This document shows, piece after piece, positions 8,312-17,205 of a stretch of DNA of 52,058 nt. The first letter of the stretch is position 1. Each line of letters opens with the position of its first letter. The notes under the pieces were generated by a model. It searched no databases, was not told the origin of the DNA, and was given only the letters and a program-made list of their open reading frames with translations. The translations under genes were made by a program, and so were the position numbers. Source of the DNA: Planctomycetota bacterium (GTDB lineage Bacteria; Planctomycetota; Phycisphaerae; Sedimentisphaerales; Anaerohalosphaeraceae); contig DUZQ01000010.1 of NCBI GenBank assembly GCA_013349435.1, positions 1 through 52,058 of the forward strand, read 5' to 3'.

Positions 8312-8547
8312 TACGCAGATCCTTTCATGTCAGAGCGTCCTTTTATGAACAGTTCTCTTATCGCACGAAGCGGGTAGCCGCTCTGGTTAAGTCTTTTTAT
8401 CAGCTTAATTCGCTCGACTGCCTTTTCATCAAAAAGTCGCCGCCCCGTAGGCGTTGTTTCCGTAGGTTCTATCAGGCCCAACATCAGATAGTATTGCAGA
8501 GTCTGACGAGAAATTCCAGCCAGTTTTGCGGCCCGGCCTATCTGCAT
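8311..8547 (-). CDS. MerR-type transcriptional regulator (short)
   Basis: This 78-residue protein consists almost wholly of a MerR winged helix: MQIGRAAKLAGISRQTLQYY, then LGLIEPTETTPTGRRLFDEKAVERIKLIKRLNQSGYPLRAIREL. It lacks a long dimerisation helix and any metal- or drug-binding C-terminus, so it resembles minimal MerR/SoxR-like DNA-binding proteins. I chose the ATG at 8547; an in-frame TTG extends it to 8595 but adds non-conserved residues. The stop overlaps the MCE gene start by one base, implying coupled translation and possibly control of that operon. Confidence 0.8.
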   Translation of the reverse strand: MQIGRAAKLAGISRQTLQYYLMLGLIEPTETTPTGRRLFDEKAVERIKLIKRLNQSGYPLRAIRELFIKGRSDMKGSA

Positions 8548-8650
8548 TTTTCCACTTTTTTTATCCAAATTGGTACTCGATAAAATAATAAGCAATCAGC
8601 ACCTTTTGTCTGAGCAATACCCTTCCTTAATAGCAAATATAAACTCATAA

Positions 8651-9049
8651 TCAATTTATAGCAGCCAGTTTCCTGGTTGCCAGCTTCACTGATGTTAAGA
8701 ACAAATCCGTTAACTGCTGCATTGTTAATCCAGCCAGCGCGCGGTTTTTGCCTGACCTGGAGTTTTTCGACATTTTGGCTGAGAATATTAATAAATAGTC
8801 GATATTGGCCTCAATACAATCCCGCCGGAGTCGAAAAACCTCTCTCGCCAGGCGTTTTAGGCGGTTTCTTACTACGCTCGAGCCGCAGTTTCTGTTTACA
8901 GATACGCCTAATCTGGGGTGGCCGCATTCGTTCGGGGCAATGTATAATCTGAATAAGTCATTACTAACAAAGCACTTGCGCGACAGAACAGCCTTAAACT
9001 GCTCATTAGTAGTCAGTCGGTGCTGTTTTGTGAAGGAGTACCGTTTCAA
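8651..9049 (-). CDS. rnpA: Ribonuclease P protein component
   Basis: This 132-residue basic protein is the protein subunit of RNase P, which matures tRNA 5' ends. The N-terminus LKRYSFTKQHRLTTNEQFKAV and the RNA-binding signature (SVVRNRLKRLAREVFRL, the RNR motif) are clear. The start is a TTG preceded by GGTGGAAG. Longer upstream reading adds about 90 residues unlike RnpA and is rejected. rpmH, which usually lies directly upstream of rnpA, is not found in the 85-nt gap to the GspF-type gene, so the classic rpmH-rnpA order is broken here. Confidence 0.9.
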   Translation of the reverse strand: MKRYSFTKQHRLTTNEQFKAVLSRKCFVSNDLFRLYIAPNECGHPRLGVSVNRNCGSSVVRNRLKRLAREVFRLRRDCIEANIDYLLIFSAKMSKNSRSGKNRALAGLTMQQLTDLFLTSVKLATRKLAAIN

Positions 9050-9134
9050 AACGCTTCCACCTAACCTGCGTTTATGATGATATTGACTTATATTTGAAAG
9101 GACCCAGAAACGGGATACCCATCTTAGAATTATG

Positions 9135-10097
9135 TTACCGATAAAGCTCGAAACTGTATATCGCGCGCCAACTCTTGATGATTTGAAAAGCCATAATAAT
9201 ACAAATGCCAAAATAAACCAGTCTTGGCATCCACTTAGCCAGTTCGTTGAAGAGCAGGTCCGCAACTTCGGCGAATTCGTCTGCGATAGGCTCAACGGCT
9301 TCGTCGAGTCTGCCGGTTTCCTCACCGACCTGCCATATAGCCAGAAGGTCCGGTGGCAATTTATCGGAAAAACCGGTCGAAATCGGGTTTCCGGCTCGTC
9401 CGCTGTCGGCGCCTCCTTTGACCATTCGCGTAATCACGGCGTTACCTGTTACTCCGCCGGCGACTTCGACACACTCAATTATGGGAATTCCCGATTTGTA
9501 AAGCATGTTAAAAGCCCTGCAGAATCTGCTAAGGGCCAGATTCTTGATGGCCCGACCGAGAATCGGTACGCGCAGGGCGAAAGCATCAAGCATCAAACGG
9601 GCCGGGCCGGTCTTCGGTGTCAGATGTAAAATTGCAAGAATTATAATTGTCGGTACATATAACGCACTGAGGATTACCGCCGATTGAATGTAGTACTGTG
9701 TCAGGCCGTACTGCTTGAGAATAAAGGCCGGTGCCGGACCAACCACAGCGGCGAAGTGTATAAGAAAAATCGGCAGGAACATCCCCGAGACGATAGTACG
9801 CCTCAGATGATTTTTAAAGTTGTACCACCGGGACAGGAATTCGAGGACCTCCGTCAGGTTGCCGGACTCTGCGCCGGCTTCTACCAAAATCACATCCAGA
9901 GGCATAAAGACCTTCGGATGTCTTCTCATAGCTTCGACGAGGCTTTCTCCCCCTGCAACCGAATCAGCCACAACCGACAAAGCCCTTCGGATTTTGCCGG
10001 TTGAGGTTTTGGCTGCATTGCGGAGTGATTGGATGATGGGCACGCCCGCTTTAAGCAGAACCGAAAGCTTATGGTACATAGGAGCGCGATTTATCAT
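9135..10097 (-). CDS. Type II secretion system F-domain protein (GspF/PilC-like)
   Basis: This 320-residue inner-membrane platform protein has two copies of the T2SF domain. The first covers about residues 6-125 (KLSVLLKAGVPIIQSLRNAA ... FMPLDVILVEAGAESGNL). The second covers about 190-315 (FCRAFNMLYKSGIPIIECVE ... LLAIWQVGEETGRLDEAVEP). Membrane helices flank each domain. In type II secretion and type IV pili this protein couples the ATPase to pseudopilin assembly. It is shorter than full-length GspF (about 400 residues) and lacks the usual N-terminal cytoplasmic extension. It lies on the same strand as rnpA, 85 nt upstream of it. Confidence 0.88.
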   Translation of the reverse strand: MINRAPMYHKLSVLLKAGVPIIQSLRNAAKTSTGKIRRALSVVADSVAGGESLVEAMRRHPKVFMPLDVILVEAGAESGNLTEVLEFLSRWYNFKNHLRRTIVSGMFLPIFLIHFAAVVGPAPAFILKQYGLTQYYIQSAVILSALYVPTIIILAILHLTPKTGPARLMLDAFALRVPILGRAIKNLALSRFCRAFNMLYKSGIPIIECVEVAGGVTGNAVITRMVKGGADSGRAGNPISTGFSDKLPPDLLAIWQVGEETGRLDEAVEPIADEFAEVADLLFNELAKWMPRLVYFGICIIMAFQIIKSWRAIYSFELYR

Positions 10098-10309
10098 ATA
10101 TCAACCGAATCCTTACCCCTCTGGTGCACCGGTACGTTTGAACGGGTTTACGGGCTATGAATACGTTTTCGGTCCTTTTTTTGAATTATTGTACCGTTTA
10201 ACCGGTAATCGTTCGCTGCTGCTGTACCCTAACCGCCAAGACCTGTTAGCCGTAAATCGCCGTGCTTCGAAGCGACGATGATGGTCTTCTCGAAGAATTA
10301 TATTATGAA

Positions 10310-10618
10310 TTACTCCGTATCGCCAACAGGAACGAGTGAGGCAAGCTTCTGTTTCATAAGCCGGCCCATCTTGAATTTCACCGTTCTCTTGGCGGGAACA
10401 TGGACGCGCTGAAGGGTTTTGGGGTTTTGTGCCACCCTTGGCGCCTTTGTCCTTGTCTCAAATACCCCGAAGTCTCTGAATTCGAGGCGGTTACCGGCCG
10501 TAAGTTCATTGGCAATCTCGTCGAGAAAGGACTGGACGATGCGCTTGACCACCACGCGCTTAGCTTGAGTGCTTTCGGCAATTCGGTCGATAAGTTCTTT
10601 CTTAGTGACTGTTGACAT
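10310..10618 (-). CDS. HU/IHF-family DNA-binding protein
   Basis: This 102-residue histone-like protein would bend and compact DNA as a dimer. The fold is clear: TKKELIDRIAESTQAKRVVVKRIVQSFLDEI, then the beta arm with GNRLEFRDFGVFETRTKAPRVAQNP and the terminal helix. The sequence around the arm (KTLQRVHVPAKRTVKFKMG) is closer to IHF/planctomycete HU variants than to enteric HU. The upstream gap is shared with the divergent signal peptidase gene and contains a TATAAT on this strand and a 28-bp interrupted palindrome. Confidence 0.92.
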   Translation of the reverse strand: MSTVTKKELIDRIAESTQAKRVVVKRIVQSFLDEIANELTAGNRLEFRDFGVFETRTKAPRVAQNPKTLQRVHVPAKRTVKFKMGRLMKQKLASLVPVGDTE

Positions 10619-10766
10619 AGGCTACCTCATACCAAAAGAGTCGTATTTCCGTGTCAGTGCGCCTCACATTTTTCCGGCTCGCCGCCGGTGCCAATTGCAT
10701 TTGCCGCTATCGGGTAAAAGCGTCAAAACAATAATGTTAATATCTTTGTCGGGCGCGATTATTTAT

Positions 10767-10794
10767 TATAGTGTAACAATTGCAAATCACTATA
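10767..10794. promoter_or_regulatory. Interrupted palindrome, possible operator between hu and lepB
   Basis: TATAGTG and CACTATA are exact inverted repeats separated by 14 nt that include the self-complementary CAATTG. It overlaps a TATAAT (minus strand, 10770-10765) facing the hu gene. The divergent gap 10619-10985 is otherwise AT-rich and without a gene. The operator role is inferred from symmetry and position only. Confidence 0.4.
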
Positions 10795-10985
10795 CAATAA
10801 AGACTTCTAAACGGCAAGGAAATTTTTCAGATATTTTTTTTGTGTATCAATCACGCATTTTTATCTGAATATGCCTCAAAATCGGCGTTTTTTCTTTGTC
10901 GGATTACTTATGTCGGACTTGACCAATCGTCCATATAAGGACATAATTTGGGCTTTTGATATTGTCATTATTGAAAAGGACGGAA

Positions 10986-12545
10986 TTGGGACGGAAAGAT
11001 CCGAAGAAACATAAAGGGCAAATTACGGCGCAGGGCCGCGCTGGGGGGATTTTGGGAACGCTTGAGTGGTTTGTGACGGCGATTTCTTTGACGCTGATTT
11101 TCATAGTTTTCTTTATGCAGGCGTACACCATTCCGACCGGCAGCATGGCCGACACCCTCAAAGGCGCGCATTTCAGACTTCGCTGCAGCCAGTGCGGATA
11201 CAAATACGAATATAATTTTCAGCCGAATGCGCCATGCTATCGAATGGGCGACAACTACGTGCCCGGGTATGATGTGCTTATCGGACCGGATGAGCCGCGG
11301 TGCCCGAGTTGTGGTTACTACCTGCAGACGGGCCGGAGAATAGATGTCGGGGGATATAATAAAAGACAGGTAACGAAGGGAGACAGGATATTTGTTCTGA
11401 AATGTATATATCAGTTTACCGAGCCGAAGCGATGGGATGTGGTTGTTTTCAAGAATCCGCTCAATCCTCGTGAGAACTACATCAAGCGAATGATAGCTGT
11501 GCCGGGCGAGACAGTTGAGATTATCGACGGGGACGTGTATATTAACGGCCGGATAGCACGCAAGCCGGCCAAGGTTCAGGATGAACTGTGGATGTGCGTT
11601 TATGACAATGATTACCAACCTGTTAATCCACGAAAAGAACGGTTCAACAGACACTTGTGGGAGCAGCCTTTTAAGAATAAACGCGGCTCAAAGTGGAGCT
11701 TTGAAGAAAAAAATCAGACCGTGTTCGGACTGGATGAACCGGGAGGTAATACTCATACAATTTTTTATGATACGAATGTCGGCAATGACTTCAAGGCGAC
11801 GTACGCCTACGATGACAGTCGGAGATATCGGGCGATGCCGATATGCAGCGATCTGATGATTCGTTTCTACGTCGGCCCGGATTCAAGTGGCAGTATCGGA
11901 GCAGGTCTAAGTAAGTACGGGGTTCGTTATGAAGGACGAGTGGATTTGGATGGTCAAATGGTTATCGAAAGAATAGCAGGGCCCCGGCGCGAGGAGTTGA
12001 TAAGACAAAGAATAAGTGATGTTGATATTTCCGAGCCGGTCCTTTTCAGCTTTGCCAATGTTGACCATCAATTGATAGTACGGTTCGGCGCCGAAAAGCT
12101 GCGATTTGATTTGGGCGGAGGGCCTGATGACGCCGGCCCGAGGCGAGCCGATGTTATGCCCCAAGCCACTATTTTCGGAACGGGCAAACTGAGACTTTCG
12201 CATATAGGTATCTTCAGGGATATTCACTATCTTGATTCAATGGGAATAAACCACAACGAAATTCTCAGGGCCGGCGAAGGAAATGCCTTCGTTTTAGGTG
12301 ACGATGAATTTTTTGTTCTTGGGGACAACAGCCCGGCCAGCAAGGACTCGAGGTTGTGGGAAGAACCCGGTCTTGGCAATGGAGGCTGCCGGTACAGCGC
12401 AGGTACGGTGCCCCGGGATTACCTTGTGGGCAAGGCGTTCTTTGTTTATTGGCCTGGTGGAATGAGGCCTTTTGCTAAAGGATGGAGGATAGTGCCCTAT
12501 ATCGGCGGAATGAAGGTAATTTACGGGGGAGATTACCAGTTTTAA
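10986..12545 (+). CDS. lepB: Signal peptidase I with zinc ribbon and large insert (copy 1)
   Basis: This membrane serine protease, about 519 residues, is far longer than usual SPase I (about 200-320). One N-terminal transmembrane helix leads into IPTGSMADTL with the catalytic Ser. A zinc ribbon (LRCSQCGY ... RCPSCGYY) is inserted right behind the Ser region. The conserved block follows with the catalytic Lys in ENYIKRMIAVPGE. About 220 residues resembling a beta-sandwich/LamG-like fold are then inserted (TVFGLDEPGG to FRDIHYLDS). The last block is VLGDNSPASKDSRLW. The TTG at 10986 is preferred because AGGA precedes it by 5 nt; an earlier TTG at 10956 is possible. A paralogue follows immediately. 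Confidence 0.88.
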   Translation: MGRKDPKKHKGQITAQGRAGGILGTLEWFVTAISLTLIFIVFFMQAYTIPTGSMADTLKGAHFRLRCSQCGYKYEYNFQPNAPCYRMGDNYVPGYDVLIGPDEPRCPSCGYYLQTGRRIDVGGYNKRQVTKGDRIFVLKCIYQFTEPKRWDVVVFKNPLNPRENYIKRMIAVPGETVEIIDGDVYINGRIARKPAKVQDELWMCVYDNDYQPVNPRKERFNRHLWEQPFKNKRGSKWSFEEKNQTVFGLDEPGGNTHTIFYDTNVGNDFKATYAYDDSRRYRAMPICSDLMIRFYVGPDSSGSIGAGLSKYGVRYEGRVDLDGQMVIERIAGPRREELIRQRISDVDISEPVLFSFANVDHQLIVRFGAEKLRFDLGGGPDDAGPRRADVMPQATIFGTGKLRLSHIGIFRDIHYLDSMGINHNEILRAGEGNAFVLGDDEFFVLGDNSPASKDSRLWEEPGLGNGGCRYSAGTVPRDYLVGKAFFVYWPGGMRPFAKGWRIVPYIGGMKVIYGGDYQF

Positions 12546-12580
12546 GTTCTTAGTTTTTAGTTTTGAGTTTGCTCTTTTGA

Positions 12581-12628
12581 CACCGGCAAAGCCTTCGGCT
12601 ACGCTCAAAGAAGGCGAGTTTGCCGGTG
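12581..12628. repeat. Long hairpin between the two signal peptidase genes
   Basis: CACCGGCAAA pairs with TTTGCCGGTG, and inside that GCCTTC pairs with GAAGGC, making a two-part stem. It resembles a REP element, and no T tract follows. It could end or attenuate transcription between the tandem genes. Confidence 0.6.
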
Positions 12629-12701
12629 ATACCCGTGTTCCATTAGCAATGTAAAGGTTAAGTTTTTAGTTGTTGTCAGGTTAGTAGATGAGATTTGAGG
12701 T

Positions 12702-14231
12702 ATGGAACATATCAGCGAACGGATAATTAGTTATCCCGAAAGGCGCCATAGTGCTGCATTTGAGGGTATCATTGACACCCTCAAGTGGGTGCTGATTGCG
12801 CTTATTCTGGCACTTATCTTCCGTGCGTTCATAATGGAGGCGTTTCGCATACCCACCGGCAGTATGGCAAAGACGCTGCGTGGTGCTCATTATCACCTCA
12901 GATGCCCCCGATGCGGATACAAATATGATGTGGGCGGCGATTACTATTCCCAACCGGAGCCGCGATGTCCCAGTTGCTGCTACTATCTGCCGCCGGGAAC
13001 TGCTTTATCCTTATCCAACGGCGACAGAATACTGGTCTTGAAGAGCATCTATCAGTTTACCGAGCCTAAGCGGTGGGATGTGGTGGTTTTCAAGAATCCC
13101 CTCGATCCACAGGTCAACTATATCAAGAGACTGATTGGTCGCCCGGGCGAAACGGTTGAAATCATCGATGGTGATATTTATATCAACGGCCGGATTGCGC
13201 GAAAGCCGGCGGGCGTCCAGAAGGCGCTCTGGATGCCGGTTTATAACAATGATTTTCAGCCGTTTCACCAGCAGCTCGAATCAACCGCCGATTCGTCCGA
13301 TTTACAAAAGGCCAAAGATGATTCCTGGCGGCAACCTTTCAGAAACACTCAGAACTCAAGCTGGGACCTCAATGCTTACGGCCCCACGGTTTTCGGCCTG
13401 GACAGTGAACCCGACCAGGTCAATACGATTGTTTATGATGTCTCAATCGGTAATGGTTTCAGTGCCACATACGGTTATAACGACAGCAGTGAATACAGGT
13501 TCAGACCCGTCTGCAGTGATTTGATGGTGCGGTTCTATGTTTGGCCCGGCTCGTCAGGCCGCCGGCAAGGGGCGGCAAACAGCCGGAGAGGTTTAATAGG
13601 TGCCGGTTTAAAAAAATATGAAACGCTTTACCACGGGTGGGTCGATTTTTCGGGAAAAATGAACATTGAAAAAATGGTTGACGGTAACAGAATTCTGCTT
13701 GAGCACCGGGAGATTGAGCCAGCTGTCCCAGCCGGGCCGATTTGGTTTAAGTTTGCATGCGTTGACCACCAGTTGATACTTGAATTCGGACCGGAGAGGA
13801 TGAAGCACTACTTAGGTCCCGGACCGGATGATGCAGGCACAAGGGAAGAAGGGAGTGAGCCGGCGGTGAAGATTTTCGGCGCAGGAAGGCTGGAACTTCG
13901 GCATATCAGCATTTACAGAGATATTCACTATATCAGTGATGGGATTCTGAGGGCACGGCAGGGCGATGGCTTCAGGGTGGACAAAGACGAGTTCTTTGTT
14001 TGTGGTGATAACAGCCCCTACAGCCTGGATTGCCGGGTGTGGGCAACGGAGGGAATAGGTAATAACGGCGTCAAATACAGAGTCGGAATAGTGCCCCGGG
14101 ACTATATGGTGGGCAAAGCGGTTCTGGTTTATTGGGGAGATGCCTTCAGGCCTTTTGAGAATATATTGCCGATTATCCCAAATATCGGTCAAATCCGTGC
14201 TATCGTCGGCGGCTCAGATAAGGGGTCTTGA
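12702..14231 (+). CDS. lepB: Signal peptidase I with zinc ribbon and large insert (copy 2)
   Basis: This 509-residue paralogue has the same layout as the gene before it. A transmembrane helix (about 26-47) is followed by RIPTGSMAKTLRGAHY with catalytic Ser54, a zinc ribbon (CPRCGYKY ... CPSCCYYL) and VNYIKRLIGRPGE with catalytic Lys142. A roughly 230-residue beta-rich insert spans TVFGLDSEPDQ to YRDIHYISD, and FVCGDNSPYSLDCRVW is the C-terminal block. In the final box the usual Asp-Ser-Arg reads Asp-Cys-Arg. Both copies keep the Ser/Lys dyad, so both should be active and may divide substrates. The cysteine pairs in the ribbon suggest bound zinc, a feature inferred from spacing alone. Confidence 0.9.
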   Translation: MEHISERIISYPERRHSAAFEGIIDTLKWVLIALILALIFRAFIMEAFRIPTGSMAKTLRGAHYHLRCPRCGYKYDVGGDYYSQPEPRCPSCCYYLPPGTALSLSNGDRILVLKSIYQFTEPKRWDVVVFKNPLDPQVNYIKRLIGRPGETVEIIDGDIYINGRIARKPAGVQKALWMPVYNNDFQPFHQQLESTADSSDLQKAKDDSWRQPFRNTQNSSWDLNAYGPTVFGLDSEPDQVNTIVYDVSIGNGFSATYGYNDSSEYRFRPVCSDLMVRFYVWPGSSGRRQGAANSRRGLIGAGLKKYETLYHGWVDFSGKMNIEKMVDGNRILLEHREIEPAVPAGPIWFKFACVDHQLILEFGPERMKHYLGPGPDDAGTREEGSEPAVKIFGAGRLELRHISIYRDIHYISDGILRARQGDGFRVDKDEFFVCGDNSPYSLDCRVWATEGIGNNGVKYRVGIVPRDYMVGKAVLVYWGDAFRPFENILPIIPNIGQIRAIVGGSDKGS

Positions 14232-14343
14232 AGTATCTGTGGTGTGGGAGGCAAAAGATGGAAAAAGACGGCCTGGGCGTGTAAGAGAATATTTGAGTTG
14301 TTTGCAAGTGAGTTACGGGCGATGCGGTTTTTTCCGAAAAGAT

Positions 14344-14535
14344 TCAATTTTTATAGGTCGTTTCTATCAAGCCTCTTTTCAGGGGGTCGTCAAAATATTC
14401 ATCGAGTTGGTCTTTGACCAGTTTCGAATATCGCCCATCAACGCCGAGAGGGCTTTTAAGATTGAGCCATACATTCAGAATTCGCTCTGCATATTTATCA
14501 ATCCAGGCCTGTTTTGTTACATCGGTCGTAGGCAT
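14344..14535 (-). CDS. Small hypothetical protein
   Basis: A 63-residue frame starting MPTTDVTKQAWIDKYAERIL and ending LKRGLIETTYKN has protein-like composition, with amphipathic helices and no low-complexity runs. GAGG lies about 9 nt before the ATG at 14535. I do not recognise the family. It lies convergent to the second signal peptidase gene and divergent from the galactokinase-like gene. An upstream start would add nine residues. Confidence 0.45.
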   Translation of the reverse strand: MPTTDVTKQAWIDKYAERILNVWLNLKSPLGVDGRYSKLVKDQLDEYFDDPLKRGLIETTYKN

Positions 14536-14701
14536 ATTGCATATCCTCTTCATTACCAGCACAGCCGTGGATTACATCGGTGCCCGGAGGGAAAGACTTT
14601 AGCTGAACTTGTGGGATACGGCACATTCAGGCCCGTTTTTTGGCTGTTTTATTTTGCACAATATCCTGCCTGAAAGGGAAAACCTGTGTCGAGGGGAAAC
14701 C

Positions 14702-14730
14702 TTGACAGCGTTGAGAAAAAAATTTATCAT
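14702..14730 (+). promoter_or_regulatory. Promoter of the galactokinase-like gene
   Basis: TTGACA at 14702-14707, a 17-nt spacer and TATCAT at 14725-14730 fit a sigma70-type promoter. Predicted start of transcription is near 14737, about 67 nt before the ATG at 14804. Confidence 0.65.
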
Positions 14731-14803
14731 TTATGTTTCAGGCGGGGTGTTTACCCTTTTGCGGCAAATTAAGTTAATAGGAATAATTTTATTGAGGACA
14801 CTT

Positions 14804-16057
14804 ATGGCGACGGAACTAACAACTGAAGATAAAAAAGCTGTCGAGAAGATTACGCAATTAGCCGGCGATACCGGTATAAATGTAACCGGTGGTAAGGTCA
14901 GGCGGACCTCATCTCGTTTTTGTCTTGGTGTCGAGCATGGTGACTACAACGGCACCGAGCTTTTCGGAGTTGGAACGGACAGATTCATCTGGCTGGCTTA
15001 CAAACCTAACGGCAGCGGGCGAATGAGGCTTTTCAGCGGGAATTTTCCGGATGACTGCATTATTGAATTTGATATTGGTGATGTGCCGGAGCCGAAATCA
15101 GCTCGGAACGCCAAGACGTGGGGACGATTCGCCTATGGAGTGGATTATATATTAAGACGAGAGGATATAAAGCTCACCGCGGGTATCGATGCAATTGTTT
15201 ACGGTAACATTCCCGGCGGGGGGATGAGCCGCTCGGCGTCACTGACTGTGAATCTGATTTTGTCGCTTCTTGACGCCGGCGCCGTTGAAGTAGAAGACCG
15301 TTTCAAGATTGTCGATATGGCCCAGGCGGTCGAGAACGACTATATCGGCTCACCCTGCGGGCAGTTAGACCAGATTATGATATTGTTTGCCCGCTGCGAT
15401 ATGGGTACGTATTATAATCCGAGCAGCAGGAGCGTCGATTACGTGCCGCTTGGTGGCGGCGCTACTGATTTTCGCATTGTGGTACTCGATACGGGTACGG
15501 TCCGGCCCGGTCTTGAAAAGTCCACTTACAAGGTAAGAAGGGCCGAATGTGAACAGCTCGTTTCCGTCCTGCAAAAAGAGGGCTACGACATTTGCCGGCT
15601 GGCGGATATTAAAGATGAATCGCTCTACAAGACGATTCGGCTTCGGCTTGGTGAGGAGTATCCCGACCTGTGTGACCGCTTAAGATATATCTTCGGCGCA
15701 CAGAAGCGCTTTTACGAAATGCTTGACGCCTGGAAGAGTGGCGATATCGAGACGGTCGGTCGTATATTTCGTGCAGACGGGATCGGGTTGCGGGATGATT
15801 ACAAGATATCCGGGCCCGAATTAGAAACGATGTGCGATATTGCCCGTAGTGTCGAAGGTGTTCTCGGGGAGCGGATGCTTGGCGGAGGTGATAAGGGAGC
15901 GGCAGGAGCTTTGGTTCGTGCCGACGCGGTCGAAGCTCTGCGCCGGGCCGTTGATACCGCTTATCCGCGCAGCCGGCCCGCCTGCGCCGACAGTTATGCC
16001 GTTCATACATGCAAAGTGGTTCAGGGCGTTGAGGTTTATGAAGGTTTGCTCGGATAG
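14804..16057 (+). CDS. Galactokinase-like GHMP kinase
   Basis: This 417-residue GHMP-superfamily sugar kinase would phosphorylate galactose or a related sugar at C1 using ATP. The three family motifs are present but altered. Motif 1 reads SSRFCLGVEHGDYNG (usual GRVNLIGEHTDYN). Motif 2 reads GNIPGGGMSRSASL (usual GLSSSAAL), with Arg in place of a Ser in the phosphate-binding loop. Motif 3 reads MLGGGDKGAAGALV. The catalytic-base region SPCGQLDQIM is kept. The ATG at 14804 has GAGGA five nucleotides upstream; the frame remains open further upstream, but that part is not conserved-looking. The motif changes mean the sugar specificity should not be assumed. Confidence 0.8.
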   Translation: MATELTTEDKKAVEKITQLAGDTGINVTGGKVRRTSSRFCLGVEHGDYNGTELFGVGTDRFIWLAYKPNGSGRMRLFSGNFPDDCIIEFDIGDVPEPKSARNAKTWGRFAYGVDYILRREDIKLTAGIDAIVYGNIPGGGMSRSASLTVNLILSLLDAGAVEVEDRFKIVDMAQAVENDYIGSPCGQLDQIMILFARCDMGTYYNPSSRSVDYVPLGGGATDFRIVVLDTGTVRPGLEKSTYKVRRAECEQLVSVLQKEGYDICRLADIKDESLYKTIRLRLGEEYPDLCDRLRYIFGAQKRFYEMLDAWKSGDIETVGRIFRADGIGLRDDYKISGPELETMCDIARSVEGVLGERMLGGGDKGAAGALVRADAVEALRRAVDTAYPRSRPACADSYAVHTCKVVQGVEVYEGLLG

Positions 16058-16078
16058 GTAATCCGCCCGGCCGGTAAT

Positions 16079-17038
16079 TCACTCATCCGGCGAATCCGTT
16101 GTTCCAGCAAGTGTCATGGAAATTCTCGTATAAGTCTTGCGGGTGGCCTTTAATACTATTCTGTAGTAGAACCACCTTGCAAATCCGCTGAGGGCGAAAC
16201 CACAGAAGGTAATCACCAAAGCGCTCTGGAGGCCGCACAGGTAAATCAGGCCTATTACGGCAACGGACCAGAAGAGGTGGGTCAGCGGCTTTCGGCCTCT
16301 GAAGTATTGATTAATCAGATGTGGGTATGGGATTCTGCTTATCATCAACAGCGCCAGGCCGATTGCCAAAAAGGGCAGAGAATAAAGAATGACACTTTCG
16401 GCGATTTTGAAAACGGCCGAGCTTCGCCCCACTGTCGGCAGCATATCTTCGTAAAAGATTATCATACTTGCCAGCACTCCGGCAGCGCCCGGGACGGGCA
16501 GCCCTACAAAACTCATGTGTTCGGTTTCGTCCTCCTCGTTTTCGACGTTGAACCTTGCCAGTCGAATCGCCGCACACGCTATGTAAATCGCAGCGGTGAG
16601 CCAGATGAATCTGCCCAAGAAATCCGAGAATACGGGTGACGGTGCAACTGTCGCGAGTTTATAATCCAGAATCTTGAGCATCAAAAATGCAGGTGCCACA
16701 CCAAAGCTGACGATGTCGCAGAGGCTGTCGAGCTGGCCGCCGAAACTGGATGTGGTATGGCTCATTCGTGCGACCCTGCCGTCGAGCATATCGGCAATCA
16801 TTGCAAAGAATATCATATAGCCGGCTATTGCAAAGTAAGGAAGCTCTATCCTGTGAAAGGAGAAATTATCCACGCCGGCTGAAAAACCCTTGCTGGCAAA
16901 TCCGATTGCGGCGAATCCGCAGATGCCGTTAAGCAGGGTTATGAGCGAGGGCAGGATTGTGATATACTTTAGCCTTTGCCGCCTGACACGCCGCAGCAGA
17001 TTGCGTTTTTTTTCCTTGTTGGAACCTGATTCGAGCAT
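16079..17038 (-). CDS. pssA: CDP-diacylglycerol-serine O-phosphatidyltransferase
   Basis: This 319-residue membrane enzyme makes phosphatidylserine from CDP-diacylglycerol and serine. It carries the CDP-alcohol phosphatidyltransferase signature DMLDGRVARMSHTTSSFG followed by QLDSLCD (the DX2DGX2ARX8GX3DX3D pattern). About seven to eight hydrophobic helices and a basic N-terminus (KEKKRNLLRRVRRQRLKY) fit the type II PssA seen in Gram-positives and many other phyla. psd lies upstream on the same strand, so synthesis and decarboxylation of phosphatidylserine are encoded together, although a repeat-bearing gap of 228 nt separates them. Confidence 0.92.
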   Translation of the reverse strand: MLESGSNKEKKRNLLRRVRRQRLKYITILPSLITLLNGICGFAAIGFASKGFSAGVDNFSFHRIELPYFAIAGYMIFFAMIADMLDGRVARMSHTTSSFGGQLDSLCDIVSFGVAPAFLMLKILDYKLATVAPSPVFSDFLGRFIWLTAAIYIACAAIRLARFNVENEEDETEHMSFVGLPVPGAAGVLASMIIFYEDMLPTVGRSSAVFKIAESVILYSLPFLAIGLALLMISRIPYPHLINQYFRGRKPLTHLFWSVAVIGLIYLCGLQSALVITFCGFALSGFARWFYYRIVLKATRKTYTRISMTLAGTTDSPDE

Positions 17039-17076
17039 TTTTAGTCGTTAGTCTTTTCTGTTAAATGTCTCTTACA

Positions 17077-17165
17077 TGTCATTCTGAGGCGAAGCCGAAG
17101 AATCTCAACCTTTCGTGTCGTGTGCCTGAGATTCTTCACTTCGCTGCGCTTCGTTCAGAATGACA
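17077..17165. repeat. Dispersed palindromic element, TGTCATTCTGAG family
   Basis: The element starts TGTCATTCTGAGGCGAAG, contains AGAATCTC and GAGATTCTT arms, and ends TTCGTTCAGAATGACA. The ends are inverted repeats of each other. A second copy lies at 50384-50475. This is a different family from the CTGGATTCC elements. Confidence 0.75.
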
Positions 17166-17205
17166 TATGTGAGTACATCGTTAAGTCAAAAAAGCAAGTT
17201 AATGC

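Noticed and set aside
8651..9325. 224-residue version of RnpA
   Set aside because: The extra N-terminal part overlaps the F-protein gene and does not resemble RnpA; a TTG with a ribosome site fits the family length.
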